From Bacteroidales bacterium (lineage in GTDB: Bacteria > Bacteroidota > Bacteroidia > Bacteroidales > P3), in assembly GCA_022482545.1 (NCBI GenBank), contig JAKVOZ010000011.1, forward strand, positions 1 to 64,000: 64,000 nucleotides of DNA, in the 5' to 3' direction. The stretch's first letter is position 1; each line of letters opens with the position of its first letter. A model generated the notes under the pieces. That model was not told the origin of the DNA. It did not search any database and was given only the letters and a program-made list of their open reading frames with translations. Shown here piece by piece: positions 51,754 through 61,552 of the stretch. Position numbers and translations under genes: made by a program.

Positions 51754-53664
51754 ATGAAAAGATTGTTTTTTGCAATAATAGTTGTTGTTTTGTCCTTTAA
51801 TGCTTATGCTCAAAACAATAGCAAACAAGATAAGATGATGGACAAAGCATTGACTTGTATCAAAAACCAAGAAAAAGACAAGGCAATTTGTATTCTAAAA
51901 GATTTAACAACAAAATATCCGGATTATGTTCCGTCCTATCTTGCTTTGGCAGAAATATATTACGATGAAAAAAATGATGAAAAAAGTATGGAGTATTATC
52001 AAAAAACAATAGATATTGATCCGTCTTATGATATGAACGCATACTATCGTTTGGCATTGTTGTGTAAAAACAAAAAAGAATATGAAAAAAGCAAGACCTT
52101 ACTCAATTATTATATAAGCAAACAAAATAATCCAAAATATAAAGACAAAGTGATTAAATGTCAAGAAGAAATAGAGAACATAGATTTTATAATCAACAGC
52201 ATAAATAATCCAGTACCATTTTCACCTATTAACCTTGGACAGAACATAAATGATACCTTAGACCAATATCTACCATTTCTTACATGTGATGAGAACTTGT
52301 TTTTCACGCAAAGAGCAGATGGTAAGGAAGATTTTTATATGAGCCAAAAAGGAGATAAAACAAATGATGAAATAATACCACAATGGCAAAAGAAAATAAA
52401 GATGCCATATCCATTTAATAGCGAAAACAATGAAGGAGCAGGGTCAATATCACCAGACGGTAGAGTGATTTATTTTGCAAGATGTGATGCAAAAACAGGT
52501 TATGGCTCATGCGATATATATTATTCGGAAAAGATAGGCGATAAATGGAGCGAAGCAAAAAATCTTGGTCCTAATGTTAATTCTTCTGCATGGGATTCGC
52601 AACCAACAATAGCATCAGACGGTAGAACGCTTTTTTTTGCAAGTAATAGAAAATCAGGTTATGGACAAAGTGATATATATTATACTTACAAACAGAAAAA
52701 TGGACAATGGACTGAGGCAAAAAATCTTGGACCAACAATAAATACGCCTGGCAAAGAAATGAGCCCATTCATTCACCCATCAAACACAACTCTTTATTTT
52801 TCTTCGGATTATGGCAAAACAATGGGAAAAATGGATATATTTTATTCAAGAATAGTTGATGGCAAGATGACAGAACGCAAAAACATAGGTTATCCAATAA
52901 ATACAGATAAAGATGAAACGTGTTTTATTGTATCACCAAATGGAAAATATGCAATATATGCTTCAAACAGAGAACAAGGTTATGGATTGTTGGATTTATA
53001 TGCTTTCAGTCTTTATAAACAAGCACAGCCAACGCCAGTAATATATATGAAAGGCAAGGTTGTTTATCAAGATAAAAAACAAGGCAATCAAGCACTGTTT
53101 GAAATAAAAAATATAAAAACTAATCGTTTGGTGGCAAGTACTGTTTCGGATAAAGTTAATGATACATATATGCTTACTCTTCCAATAGGAGAAGATTATG
53201 CGTTGAGCGTTACTTGTGATGGTTATCTTTTCTATTCGGAGAACTTCTCTTTGGATAAAGATACTGCATCGCTAATTGCTAAATCTTCACTTGAAAAAGA
53301 CATCAATCTAATACCAATAAAAGAAGGTAATAAAATAGTATTAAACAATATTTTCTTTGCCACAAACTCTTATGAACTATTACCAACAAGCGATAGCGAG
53401 ATAGAAACAATAGAACAGTTGATGAAAAATAATCCTACAATAAAAATAGAGATAAGTGGTTTTACAGACAATGTTGGCAAAGATGCATACAATATGAACC
53501 TTTCGCAAAAAAGAGCAGAAAGTGTTAGACAAGCATTGATACAAAAAGGTGTGAAAGAAGATAGACTTGTGGCAAAAGGTTATGGAAACAGCAAACCTGT
53601 CGCAAGTAATGATACAGAACAAGGTCGCCAAAAAAATAGAAGAACAGAAATGGTTATATTCTGA
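51754..53664 (+). CDS. PorE-like TPR / beta-propeller / OmpA protein
   Basis: A 636-residue exported protein from ATG 51754 (signal peptide ends FNAYAQ); an upstream ATG at 51736 adds six residues. Domains in order are TPR helices (about 25-125), a PD40-type beta-propeller (about 160-430; EGAGSISPDGRVIYFARCDA, SQPTIASDGRTLFFASNRKS), a carboxypeptidase-regulatory-like domain (about 435-520) and an OmpA C-terminal peptidoglycan-binding domain (NIFFATNSYEL, IEISGFTDNVGKDAYNMNLS, RLVAKGYGNSKPVAS). This is the architecture of PorE, the T9SS protein that anchors to peptidoglycan. Generic OmpA-family paralogues share it, so the name is tentative. Confidence 0.82.
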   Translation: MKRLFFAIIVVVLSFNAYAQNNSKQDKMMDKALTCIKNQEKDKAICILKDLTTKYPDYVPSYLALAEIYYDEKNDEKSMEYYQKTIDIDPSYDMNAYYRLALLCKNKKEYEKSKTLLNYYISKQNNPKYKDKVIKCQEEIENIDFIINSINNPVPFSPINLGQNINDTLDQYLPFLTCDENLFFTQRADGKEDFYMSQKGDKTNDEIIPQWQKKIKMPYPFNSENNEGAGSISPDGRVIYFARCDAKTGYGSCDIYYSEKIGDKWSEAKNLGPNVNSSAWDSQPTIASDGRTLFFASNRKSGYGQSDIYYTYKQKNGQWTEAKNLGPTINTPGKEMSPFIHPSNTTLYFSSDYGKTMGKMDIFYSRIVDGKMTERKNIGYPINTDKDETCFIVSPNGKYAIYASNREQGYGLLDLYAFSLYKQAQPTPVIYMKGKVVYQDKKQGNQALFEIKNIKTNRLVASTVSDKVNDTYMLTLPIGEDYALSVTCDGYLFYSENFSLDKDTASLIAKSSLEKDINLIPIKEGNKIVLNNIFFATNSYELLPTSDSEIETIEQLMKNNPTIKIEISGFTDNVGKDAYNMNLSQKRAESVRQALIQKGVKEDRLVAKGYGNSKPVASNDTEQGRQKNRRTEMVIF

Positions 53665-53695
53665 GATTGTGAAAAAAATAAAATAAAAAAGAAAG

Positions 53696-54634
53696 ATGAT
53701 TGAAAAAATAATAAATATAGACGATATTAATCAGATAGAGTTTTTTGGGATAAATGAAAAGAACTTAGACTTTATTAATATGCTATTTCCAAATATTATG
53801 ATAGTTGTTAGAGGACAGAAGATGAAAATTAAGGGTGAAAATGAAGAGGTAGAAAGATTTAATAAGTTTTTTGATAAGGTTAAGGTAGTATATAAAGACA
53901 ATAATATTTTGAATGAGAAACTTATAATGAAAGCGTTTAATGAAGATGTTGTAGATAAGAGAGATAGTGAGGTTTTGGTTTATGGTAACAATGGATTAGC
54001 AATTAAGGCAAGGACAAAGAACCAGCAAAGAATGGTTAAAGAGATAGAGAGAAAAGATATGTTGTTTGCTATTGGTCCAGCAGGAAGTGGCAAAACATAT
54101 ACAGCAGTTGCTTTGGCAGTTAAATATCTTAAAGAAAAAAGAGTTAAGAAAATAATACTAACTCGGCCAGCAGTTGAAGCAGGAGAAAATCTTGGTTTTT
54201 TGCCAGGAGATTTGAAAGATAAACTTGACCCATATCTTCAACCTCTTTATGATGCTTTAAGAGATATGCTATCTCAAAGTAAGTTAGATTATTATTTAGA
54301 AAATCATATCATAGAAATAGCACCTCTTGCTTTTATGAGAGGCAGAACATTAGAAAATAGTTTTGCTATTCTTGATGAGGCACAAAATGCAACAAAAAGT
54401 CAGTTGAAAATGTTTATTACGAGAATGGGCAATTGTTCTAAGTTCATAATAGCAGGAGATAAAACACAAATAGATTTGCCGAATAAAACACAATCAGGTC
54501 TTGTATATAGTGTTAATCTACTTAAAGATATAAAAGATATTGCTATTGTTTGGTTGAATGGCGAAGATATTGTTCGTAATCCACTTGTTACTAAAATAGT
54601 AGAAAAATACGAACAAGAAAAAATGGATTATTAA
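53696..54634 (+). CDS. phoH: PhoH family protein
   Basis: A 312-residue cytosolic ATPase. A KH-like N-terminal region (about 1-90) precedes the PhoH P-loop domain: GPAGSGKTYTAVALAVKYLK (Walker A, about 121), TRPAVEAGENLGFLPGDLKD, PLAFMRGRTLENSFAILDEA (Walker B DEAQN) and ITRMGNCSKFIIAGDKTQID. These match the YbeZ type, which associates with RNA maturation factors in E. coli. Length is normal, and it stands alone between two unrelated genes. Confidence 0.95.
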   Translation: MIEKIINIDDINQIEFFGINEKNLDFINMLFPNIMIVVRGQKMKIKGENEEVERFNKFFDKVKVVYKDNNILNEKLIMKAFNEDVVDKRDSEVLVYGNNGLAIKARTKNQQRMVKEIERKDMLFAIGPAGSGKTYTAVALAVKYLKEKRVKKIILTRPAVEAGENLGFLPGDLKDKLDPYLQPLYDALRDMLSQSKLDYYLENHIIEIAPLAFMRGRTLENSFAILDEAQNATKSQLKMFITRMGNCSKFIIAGDKTQIDLPNKTQSGLVYSVNLLKDIKDIAIVWLNGEDIVRNPLVTKIVEKYEQEKMDY

Positions 54635-54646
54635 TTAAATCAATAA

Positions 54647-55192
54647 TTAAAAAATATAAAAGAAACTAATATAATATCCATTTTGTTTGTTAAACCATTT
54701 ATCCATAGCATCATTTTGAATAACATCAAAACGATAGCCAGCATCTATTTGATAGTGTTTTAAAAATCCAACACCAAAAGAGGCATTTGCTCCGAAGATA
54801 TTGCAAGCATCATCTGTTAGAATATCATCTTTTAAATTGTTTGTTAAAGGAATAGAAACATAAGGACCTATTGAAAAAACAAGTTTAATAAGTCTTGGTA
54901 AGCCAATTTTGTATTTGAAATTAACAGGTATAGTAATAAAATTATAATTTTTATCAAAAGCATTGTCATATTTATTGTCAAGTCTTCTATTAGCAAATAA
55001 AACATCAACACCTGCACCAATACCAGTAAGAGGAATATTAAATTCGGCACCAATACCAGCCATAAGTCCTCCATTAAAACTACTTGCATTCTTACTCTCA
55101 GCAACGGCTTTTACTCCAAAATTAAATTGAGAAAAAGCTGGTTGTATAGCACAAACAACAATAACAAATGACAATAAACATAATTTTTTCAT
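54647..55192 (-). CDS. Outer-membrane beta-barrel protein (PorT-like fold)
   Basis: A 181-residue exported protein. A signal peptide (ends PAFS) precedes eight or so amphipathic strands: FNFGVKAVAESKNAS, GGLMAGIGAEFNIPLTGIGA, GVDVLFANRRLDNKY, FITIPVNFKYKIGLPRL, FSIGPYVSIPL and an aromatic end FFYIF. This is the small outer-membrane barrel fold found throughout Bacteroidota (PorT-like). PorT itself is about 240 residues and has other motifs, so equivalence is not claimed. Its gene converges with phoH (12 bases apart). Confidence 0.78.
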   Translation of the reverse strand: MKKLCLLSFVIVVCAIQPAFSQFNFGVKAVAESKNASSFNGGLMAGIGAEFNIPLTGIGAGVDVLFANRRLDNKYDNAFDKNYNFITIPVNFKYKIGLPRLIKLVFSIGPYVSIPLTNNLKDDILTDDACNIFGANASFGVGFLKHYQIDAGYRFDVIQNDAMDKWFNKQNGYYISFFYIF

Positions 55193-55299
55193 AATTCTTC
55201 CAATTTTTTTATTTTTGCAAATATATGAAATAAAATTATTGTAGAAGTTTTTTTCTTAAAATATTTTTGTAAATTTGTAAAATAAAAAAATACTTAGTT

Positions 55300-58200
55300 G
55301 TGAAAAAAGTAATAATATATTTAATTCTAATCTTTGTTTGTTATTTGTCAAATGCGACAGATTATCTTCGCTTTGAGAAAAACAAAGGACAATGGGATAG
55401 AAATATATTATATCAAGCCAATCTTTCTTATGGCAAAGTAATGATAAGGCAAGATAGATTAACGTTTGTTGTTCTTGATACAAATAATCTTTCTTTTCAC
55501 AATCCCAATCATTTTGAATTTGAAGACAAACATAAAAACAACAATAGAGAAAGGTATCATATTTTTTCTATTGTACCAATCAATGCAAATCAATCAACAA
55601 TAGAACAAGATGGGCAAATGAGTGGATATGCAAATTATTTCATTGGTAAAGATAAAACATTGTGGCAAAACAAGGTTTATTCGTATCAAGAAGTAATGTA
55701 TAAAAACATATATAATAATATTGATTGGAAGATATATAGTGAGAAGAGTTTAATTAAGCATAGTTTTGTAGTTCATAGAGGTGGGCATGTAAGCGATATA
55801 AGTTTGGATTATAGAGGAGTAAAAGAAATATATATTAACAAAGGGCATCTTATAATCAAAACATCTGTTGGTGAGATAATAGAAGAGAAACCTTTTGTTT
55901 TCCAAAAAATTAATGGAACGATAAAAGAGATTGTATCGCAATATGTAATAAATAAAGGCATAGTATCATATAAGATAGGACAATATGATAAGGATTATGA
56001 TTTAATAATAGACCCAACGCTTATTTTTTCGACATATTCAGGTTCGCATTCAGATAATTGGGGTTTTACTTCGTGTTTTGATTTGCATGGTAATATGATT
56101 TCGGCAGGAATATGTTCTGGACAAATGTATCCAACAACAGAAGGAGCATATGATACAGTTTTTTCAGGTAATTGGGATTGTGTGATAAGTAAGTTTGACG
56201 GCAATGGAGAGAATTTGTATTATTCAACATATCTTGGAGGATTGAGAGCAGATTTACCTCACAGTATGATAGTTAATCAATATGATGAATTGTTAGTTCT
56301 TGGAACAACAGGGAGTATAAATTTTCCTACAACGACAGGAGCGTATCAAGAATTTTTTAATGGAGGAGATAGTTTGAATTATGAGACAACAATAGTTTTT
56401 CCTAATGGAGTTGATATGTTTATTAGTCGTCTTTCACGTGATGGTGATTCTCTTTTAAGTTCAACGTTTATTGGGGGCAGTGGAAATGATGGTTTAAATT
56501 ATAGAAACAGTTATGGAGCAAGTTATCAAACACTTTATAATGGCAATGATACACTTTATGCTAATTATGGAGATTGTGCAAGAGGGGAATTGATAACAGA
56601 TAAGCATAATAATGTATATGTTGGCTCTTGTACTTTTTCTAATGATTTTCCAACAACGCCCAATGCTTTTCAAACAACATTTAGTGGACAACAAGATGGA
56701 GTAGTATTTAAACTTGACCCATCTCTTTCTACTCTTTTGTATTCTTCTTATATAGGAGGAACAAAAGCAGATGCTGTTTATTCAATAGATATAGATAAAG
56801 ATAATAGGCTTTATGTTTGTGGCGGAACAAGTTCTACAAATTTTCCAACAACAAGTGGGGCTTATAATACAACATATAATGGAGGACAAACAGATGGCTT
56901 TCTTTCCGTTGTCTCTGTGAATGGTACGCAACTTTTGGCTTCAACATATTTTGGTTCAGATAAATATGACCAAGCATATTTTGTTAGATTAGATAAAAAT
57001 AATTATCCTCATATATATGGACAAACAAAAGCAAGTGGTTCAACATTGGTTAAGAATGCTTTGTATAATATACCAAATAGCGGACAGTTTATTGCAAAGA
57101 TGACACCAATGCTTGATAGTGTTGTTTGGAGTACGGTTTTTGGTACAGGAGATGGAAGAATAAATATTTCTCCATCAGGTTTTGCGGTAGATGTTTGCAA
57201 TAGAATATATTGTGCTGGTTGGGGAAGAGTGTTTAAATATATAGCATCAGCACTTGGATACAATACGCTTGGAACAACAAATATGCAAGTTACATCTGAT
57301 GCTTATTCAAATATAACAGATGGACAAGATTTTTATATAATGAGTCTTTCTTCTGATGCAGCATCTTTGGATTATGCTACATTTTTTGGAGAGTATAGTA
57401 CAAATAAATATGTTGGCACAGACCATGTTGATGGAGGAACAAGTCGTTTTGATAGGTATGGCAATTTGTATCAAACAGTCTGTTCTTCGTGTGGAGGAAG
57501 TCAAAGTTTTCCAACAACAGCAAATGCTTGGAGCGATTCTAATGGCTCTGCTAATTGCAACATAGCAGCGTTTAAGTTCTCAATACACAATGATTTTGCA
57601 GTGGCAGATTTTACTACTCCAAATATTGTATGTGTTGATAGTGTGGTACATTTTAATAATCTTTCTCGTGGAGACAGTTTTCAGTGGTTTTTCTCAGATG
57701 GAACAACATCAACACAAACCAATCCAACGCATACTTATTCTCATGGTGGCGTTTATGTTGTTAAACTTATATCACATCTTAATTATGGCTGTATAAGCAA
57801 TGATACAATACAAAAACAAATAATAGTTTTGAATGATAGTAATTATTCTTTACCACAACTAACGACTTGTCCTCAAACACCAATAGCAATAGGACTTGAT
57901 TATTTTTTAACAGACCCCAGCGTTACTTTTTCATGGACACCGAGCAATGTTTTAACCAACCCTAATAGTATTAATCCTTATGCAACAATAACAAGTCCAA
58001 CAACTTTTCGCCTTATAATAACAACACCATCTTGTTTTGATACAATCTATCAACATGTGGCAATAAATTATTTGGATGTTGATTTACAAGATACTTTATA
58101 TTATTGCTCTTTGCCTTACGATTATACAATACCTAACAATGAAAATAGGAATATAATTCTTTCGTGGAATAGAGATTTTAGTGAAACATTACCTTTTGAT

Positions 58201-59514
58201 AACCATACAAATGATTTTATTATTAATGATACGATAGGAAGGTATCTTTATGTTAAATATTATACAGACAATTGTTTCGGAATAGATAGTATATATTTGA
58301 AATATAATGGAGGAACAATAAACATACAAACAACAGATGCAGGTTGTAGTAGTACAACAAATGGAACAGCAACAGCATTTATTTCAAATTTTCATAATAA
58401 TGTTCATTATCATTGGTCTTGTTCAACGATAGATGATAATTATGTGGAATCGTTGCCTGTTGGAAATTATACCTTAACAGTTACAGATGGCAATGGCTGT
58501 TCTGTAACCAAAGAATTTTCTATTGGGTCAGTAACCAATCTTACAACAAGTTTTGAAAAGAGAGACAATCCTTGTGATGAGGTTTGTAAAGGGGAGATAG
58601 TATTAAATATTCATGGAGGACAATCACCATATACTCTTTTGTGGAACAATAATTCAAATGATACAATACAAAAAAATCTTTGTACAGGAAAATATACATA
58701 TATATTAACAGATTATACAGGCTGTGTGATAAAAGACACAATAACAATAAAAACAATAGATACATTGCAATTAAAAATCAATCATACGGATAATGTTTGT
58801 CCTTCTGGCTGTAGTGCAATTGCAACGGCAGAGGTTAGTAATGGAACAGAACCTTATCAATATTTGTGGTCTAACGGTGAACAAACAAAAGAAATAAATA
58901 ATTTGTGTAGTGGTAAATATAGTTTAATAGTAAAAGATTCAAATGAGTGCCAAAAAAGTGATTCGATAAATATAACATATGTTAATGTTTTAAATAATTT
59001 TTCTGTTTCAGTATCAAGTACGCAGGTTTATGATGGGGCAACAATTACGCTTAGTTCAACGGAATTGAATGGATTTAATTATTATTGGACGCCGAGTGCA
59101 AATCTTTCTTCGCCAAATAGTCCAACAACAGAGGGGAAAATATATGAGACAACAACATATATTGTTTATGTAACGGATAATAAAGGTTGTTCATTAACTG
59201 ATTCTGTTCATGTAGATGTTACAATTGTCAATTGTGGCAAACCAAATATTTATGTACCTAATGTTTTTACACCAAATGGAGATGAAAAAAATGATAAGAT
59301 ATTTGTTACAGGTCAATGGATTCAAACAATGGATTTTGCTATATATAATCGTTGGGGAGAAAAAGTGTTTCAAACAAAAGATATGAGTATAGGCTGGGAC
59401 GGAAATTACAAAAACAATCCTTGCCAAGCAGGCGTTTATTATTACAAACTAAGTGTTCAATGTTATGGAGGTAAAACATATACAACAGGTGGAGATATAA
59501 CACTTTTGAGATAA
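55300..59514 (+). CDS. Giant type B T9SS-secreted adhesin-like protein (SBBP, PKD, SprB repeats)
   Basis: A 1404-residue secreted protein starting at GTG 55300 (MKKVIIYLILIFVCYLSNA is the signal peptide). An N-terminal domain begins LRFEKNKGQWDRNILYQANL and continues to about 235. SBBP-type propeller repeats follow (about 240-760; recurring FPTTxGAYxxxFxG and DxFxxKxxxxG patterns). A PKD domain lies at about 765-850 (FSDGTTSTQTNPTHTYSHGG). SprB-like repeats (about 1010-1230; VGNYTLTVTDGNGCSVTKEF, GKYTYILTDYTGCVI) precede a CHU_C tail (YVPNVFTPNGDEKNDKIF, YNRWGEKVFQTKD, AGVYYYKL), the type B sorting signal. It is a probable surface adhesin or motility protein. Confidence 0.92.
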   Translation: MKKVIIYLILIFVCYLSNATDYLRFEKNKGQWDRNILYQANLSYGKVMIRQDRLTFVVLDTNNLSFHNPNHFEFEDKHKNNNRERYHIFSIVPINANQSTIEQDGQMSGYANYFIGKDKTLWQNKVYSYQEVMYKNIYNNIDWKIYSEKSLIKHSFVVHRGGHVSDISLDYRGVKEIYINKGHLIIKTSVGEIIEEKPFVFQKINGTIKEIVSQYVINKGIVSYKIGQYDKDYDLIIDPTLIFSTYSGSHSDNWGFTSCFDLHGNMISAGICSGQMYPTTEGAYDTVFSGNWDCVISKFDGNGENLYYSTYLGGLRADLPHSMIVNQYDELLVLGTTGSINFPTTTGAYQEFFNGGDSLNYETTIVFPNGVDMFISRLSRDGDSLLSSTFIGGSGNDGLNYRNSYGASYQTLYNGNDTLYANYGDCARGELITDKHNNVYVGSCTFSNDFPTTPNAFQTTFSGQQDGVVFKLDPSLSTLLYSSYIGGTKADAVYSIDIDKDNRLYVCGGTSSTNFPTTSGAYNTTYNGGQTDGFLSVVSVNGTQLLASTYFGSDKYDQAYFVRLDKNNYPHIYGQTKASGSTLVKNALYNIPNSGQFIAKMTPMLDSVVWSTVFGTGDGRINISPSGFAVDVCNRIYCAGWGRVFKYIASALGYNTLGTTNMQVTSDAYSNITDGQDFYIMSLSSDAASLDYATFFGEYSTNKYVGTDHVDGGTSRFDRYGNLYQTVCSSCGGSQSFPTTANAWSDSNGSANCNIAAFKFSIHNDFAVADFTTPNIVCVDSVVHFNNLSRGDSFQWFFSDGTTSTQTNPTHTYSHGGVYVVKLISHLNYGCISNDTIQKQIIVLNDSNYSLPQLTTCPQTPIAIGLDYFLTDPSVTFSWTPSNVLTNPNSINPYATITSPTTFRLIITTPSCFDTIYQHVAINYLDVDLQDTLYYCSLPYDYTIPNNENRNIILSWNRDFSETLPFDNHTNDFIINDTIGRYLYVKYYTDNCFGIDSIYLKYNGGTINIQTTDAGCSSTTNGTATAFISNFHNNVHYHWSCSTIDDNYVESLPVGNYTLTVTDGNGCSVTKEFSIGSVTNLTTSFEKRDNPCDEVCKGEIVLNIHGGQSPYTLLWNNNSNDTIQKNLCTGKYTYILTDYTGCVIKDTITIKTIDTLQLKINHTDNVCPSGCSAIATAEVSNGTEPYQYLWSNGEQTKEINNLCSGKYSLIVKDSNECQKSDSINITYVNVLNNFSVSVSSTQVYDGATITLSSTELNGFNYYWTPSANLSSPNSPTTEGKIYETTTYIVYVTDNKGCSLTDSVHVDVTIVNCGKPNIYVPNVFTPNGDEKNDKIFVTGQWIQTMDFAIYNRWGEKVFQTKDMSIGWDGNYKNNPCQAGVYYYKLSVQCYGGKTYTTGGDITLLR

Positions 59515-59541
59515 AAACTAATAAAACATAAAAAGATATAA

Positions 59542-60186
59542 ATGAATAAGAAGAAATATTACGTAGTTTGGGTAGGTAGAAAGATAGGGATATTTGAGCA
59601 GTGGAAAGATTGTAAGGCAAGTGTGGAAGGAATAGAAAATGCAAGATATAAATCTTTTCTTACAGAGAAAGAGGCCAAACAAGCATATAATTCACCATAT
59701 TATAATTATTTTAATAAGAATGATAACACTAAATTAAAACAAACAAAGCAAGAGGATTTGTCTTATCTGTCAAACCAATTGCCAATAATAGATTCAATAG
59801 CAACGGATGCAGCATGTAGTGGTAATCCTGGTGTTATGGAATATCAAGGAGTTTATATTAAGACCGGAAAACGTATATTTTATTATAAGGCAGATTATGG
59901 AACAAATAATATAGGAGAGTTTCTTGGTATTGTTCATGGACTATCTTATCTAAAACGACATAATCTAAGACAACCTCTTTATTCAGATAGTGTTAATGCA
60001 ATAAAATGGGTGAAGAAAAAAAAGTGCCAAACAAAATTGGAACTAAATAGTAAGACCAAAGAATTGTTTGATTATATTCATAGTGCAGAAAGATGGCTTG
60101 AAAATAATACATACACAACACAAATAATTAAATGGGATACAGAGCATTGGGGAGAAATACCAGCAGATTTTGGTCGTAAGAAATAA
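59542..60186 (+). CDS. Ribonuclease HI with N-terminal viroplasmin (RHBD) domain
   Basis: A 214-residue nuclease degrading RNA in RNA-DNA hybrids. Residues 1-50 (KKYYVVWVGRKIGIFEQWKD, then YKSFLTEKEAKQAY) form the hybrid-binding domain also found in eukaryotic RNase H1 and caulimovirus viroplasmin. The RNase H domain follows with Asp in IATDAACSGNPG (about 92), Glu in IGEFLGIVHGL (about 130), Asp in YSDSVNAIKW (about 152) and Asp in the end IPADFGRKK. Bacteroidota commonly use this longer form. It is a single gene after the giant secreted protein. Confidence 0.93.
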   Translation: MNKKKYYVVWVGRKIGIFEQWKDCKASVEGIENARYKSFLTEKEAKQAYNSPYYNYFNKNDNTKLKQTKQEDLSYLSNQLPIIDSIATDAACSGNPGVMEYQGVYIKTGKRIFYYKADYGTNNIGEFLGIVHGLSYLKRHNLRQPLYSDSVNAIKWVKKKKCQTKLELNSKTKELFDYIHSAERWLENNTYTTQIIKWDTEHWGEIPADFGRKK

Positions 60187-60296
60187 AAGGAAGAAGGGAA
60201 CTAACTGTTTGCAGTAACAAAAGAAAAATATTTATTAATTCTTTTGAGTTACAAATAAAGATTTTACGAAAACACCACCTAACGCTAAATTATTAA

Positions 60297-60707
60297 TCAT
60301 TCATCATTATCAGCAGCAGTAAGTGGAACTTCTTGTCTATCCACTAATTCATTGTCTTTGAATGTATATATAAATTTTGCCACTTTCTTACATTCTCTAT
60401 TATAACGATATATTGTAGTAACACCATTTAATGGTTTTCCTGAATTATGTATAACTACATCCTTAATCTTTGTATATCTATAAAAAACAATAGTCCATGT
60501 TGCATCATTTTTATTATATTCCATACCATTAAATGTCCATCCTTTTTGTTCCATTGCATTAATAGTATCTTTAACTTGATTCTCTCCAACAACAACTACT
60601 GTTATTTGCTTATCTTTTGACTTATTTACATTTATAACTTTGTTACAATACGCAAATATATTACAACAAGTTAATATTATAAATAATATTAATATTTGTT
60701 TTTTCAT
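60297..60707 (-). CDS. Small exported protein of unknown function
   Basis: A 136-residue protein with a signal peptide (MKKQILILFIILTCCNIFAY), where Cys14-Cys15 could be a weak lipobox. The mature part has INVNKSKDKQITVVVVGENQ, then VKDTINAMEQKGWTFNGMEY (a KGW-type motif of small secreted Bacteroidota proteins) and ends acidic (TAADNDE). No family is recognised. It lies six bases after the next lipoprotein gene upstream on the minus strand, so the two are co-transcribed behind the 61487 promoter and its leader. Confidence 0.6.
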   Translation of the reverse strand: MKKQILILFIILTCCNIFAYCNKVINVNKSKDKQITVVVVGENQVKDTINAMEQKGWTFNGMEYNKNDATWTIVFYRYTKIKDVVIHNSGKPLNGVTTIYRYNRECKKVAKFIYTFKDNELVDRQEVPLTAADNDE

Positions 60708-60713
60708 AATGAT

Positions 60714-61169
60714 TTATTTTTTTTGATATTTTTCATACCAGCAAGGTTCTGTTGCTGAATATTCAACTATATATACTGTTTCGTCTTTTCCTAAAAAATT
60801 ATTATTAACTGTTATATCTACACATGGATAACCTTCTTTTGTTAAAACTAAAGATCTCTCAATAGCTTCAGATTGTGCGTTTTTATCATAAAAAAATTCT
60901 TGTTTTGGAAAAGAACTTGCAACTTGTTGCTGTCCATTTATAGTTCGCTCAATTAATTTATTGTCTTTATATATATTCCTTATTTCCAATTCTTCACCAT
61001 TGGCTAAATAATAATAAGCGACATATGTGCCATCAGCAATATTATTACTTGATTTTTGTTCAATTGTTTTATTATCTGTTTTTTCATCATCATTATTACA
61101 AGATGAAAAAGTCATACCAAACAAAGCAACTATTGCAATGCCTAATATTGAAATTATTATTTTTTTCAT
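60714..61169 (-). CDS. Surface lipoprotein behind the diverged leader module
   Basis: A 151-residue lipoprotein. The signal peptide ends in lipobox FSSC followed by NNDDEKTDN, an acidic surface-export signal. The mature domain (NIADGTYVAYYYLANGEELE, then VYIVEYSATEPCWYEKYQ) is not recognised. It differs in sequence from the 5.7-9.4 kb lipoproteins but is the same length class, with the same SSC-acidic start. It is preceded by the same order of elements: promoter (61487-61518), small ORF with IYSSE-LLGKN (61304-61459) and hairpin (61254-61295). Confidence 0.78.
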   Translation of the reverse strand: MKKIIISILGIAIVALFGMTFSSCNNDDEKTDNKTIEQKSSNNIADGTYVAYYYLANGEELEIRNIYKDNKLIERTINGQQQVASSFPKQEFFYDKNAQSEAIERSLVLTKEGYPCVDITVNNNFLGKDETVYIVEYSATEPCWYEKYQKK

Positions 61170-61253
61170 TTTTTTCTTTCTTTTATAATTGTTGGTTACT
61201 AAGATATTAATTTTATTATTGTACTTATTTTCTTATCAATTAATATTTAGTTG

Positions 61254-61295
61254 CCTATTTCATAAGTGGTAGATTGTACTTTACCTTAAAATAGG
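61254..61295 (-). promoter_or_regulatory. RNA hairpin of the diverged leader module
   Basis: On the minus strand, CCTATTT pairs with AAATAGG. Inside, AAGGTA faces TACC.CTT around a ten-base loop. The layout (outer stem starting CC, inner GGT/ACC stem) equals that of the hairpins at 5558, 7386 and 8217, although the outer stem bases differ, consistent with covariation. It starts eight bases after the small ORF stop. Confidence 0.55.
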
Positions 61296-61303
61296 ACTAT
61301 TTG

Positions 61304-61459
61304 TTAACTGAATTCATTTTTTCCCAACAACCATATATATTCAGAAGAATATATGATATTACAAGTATTCGCACAACAAACTATTTGTAGTTTTATTACT
61401 TTACTACAAACTCTATTCTTTACATAGACGCTGTTTATTATGTCTTTATTTATAGTCAT
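61304..61459 (-). CDS. Small leader protein, IYSSExIxLLGKN family, copy 4 (diverged)
   Basis: A 51-residue ORF from ATG 61459 to TAA 61304. It ends CNIIYSSEYIWLLGKNEFS, matching NKIYSSEEIVLLGKNDLD of the copies near 5.4-8.2 kb. Codons differ where residues do not: Ser-Ser is TCT TCT instead of TCA TCA, and Leu-Leu-Gly-Lys is TTG TTG GGA AAA instead of TTA CTT GGT AAG. That pattern supports translation under selection. It lacks the long hydrophobic part, so the tail is the conserved unit. It starts 28 bases after the promoter at 61487-61518. Confidence 0.65.
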   Translation of the reverse strand: MTINKDIINSVYVKNRVCSKVIKLQIVCCANTCNIIYSSEYIWLLGKNEFS

Positions 61460-61486
61460 CTTTTGACCTTCGTTTTTTTATCGTGG

Positions 61487-61518
61487 CAAATATACAACAA
61501 AATCATTATACAAACAAA
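61487..61518 (-). promoter_or_regulatory. Promoter of the diverged leader module
   Basis: On the minus strand, TTTG (61515-61518), 20 bases, TATATTTG (61487-61494). It shares the AAAATATTTGTT -33 context and the 20-base spacer with modules 1-3. A nearly identical copy is at 63192-63223. Confidence 0.8.
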
Positions 61519-61552
61519 TATTTTTTGCTCATTTTTTTGTTTTAATGTCTTT

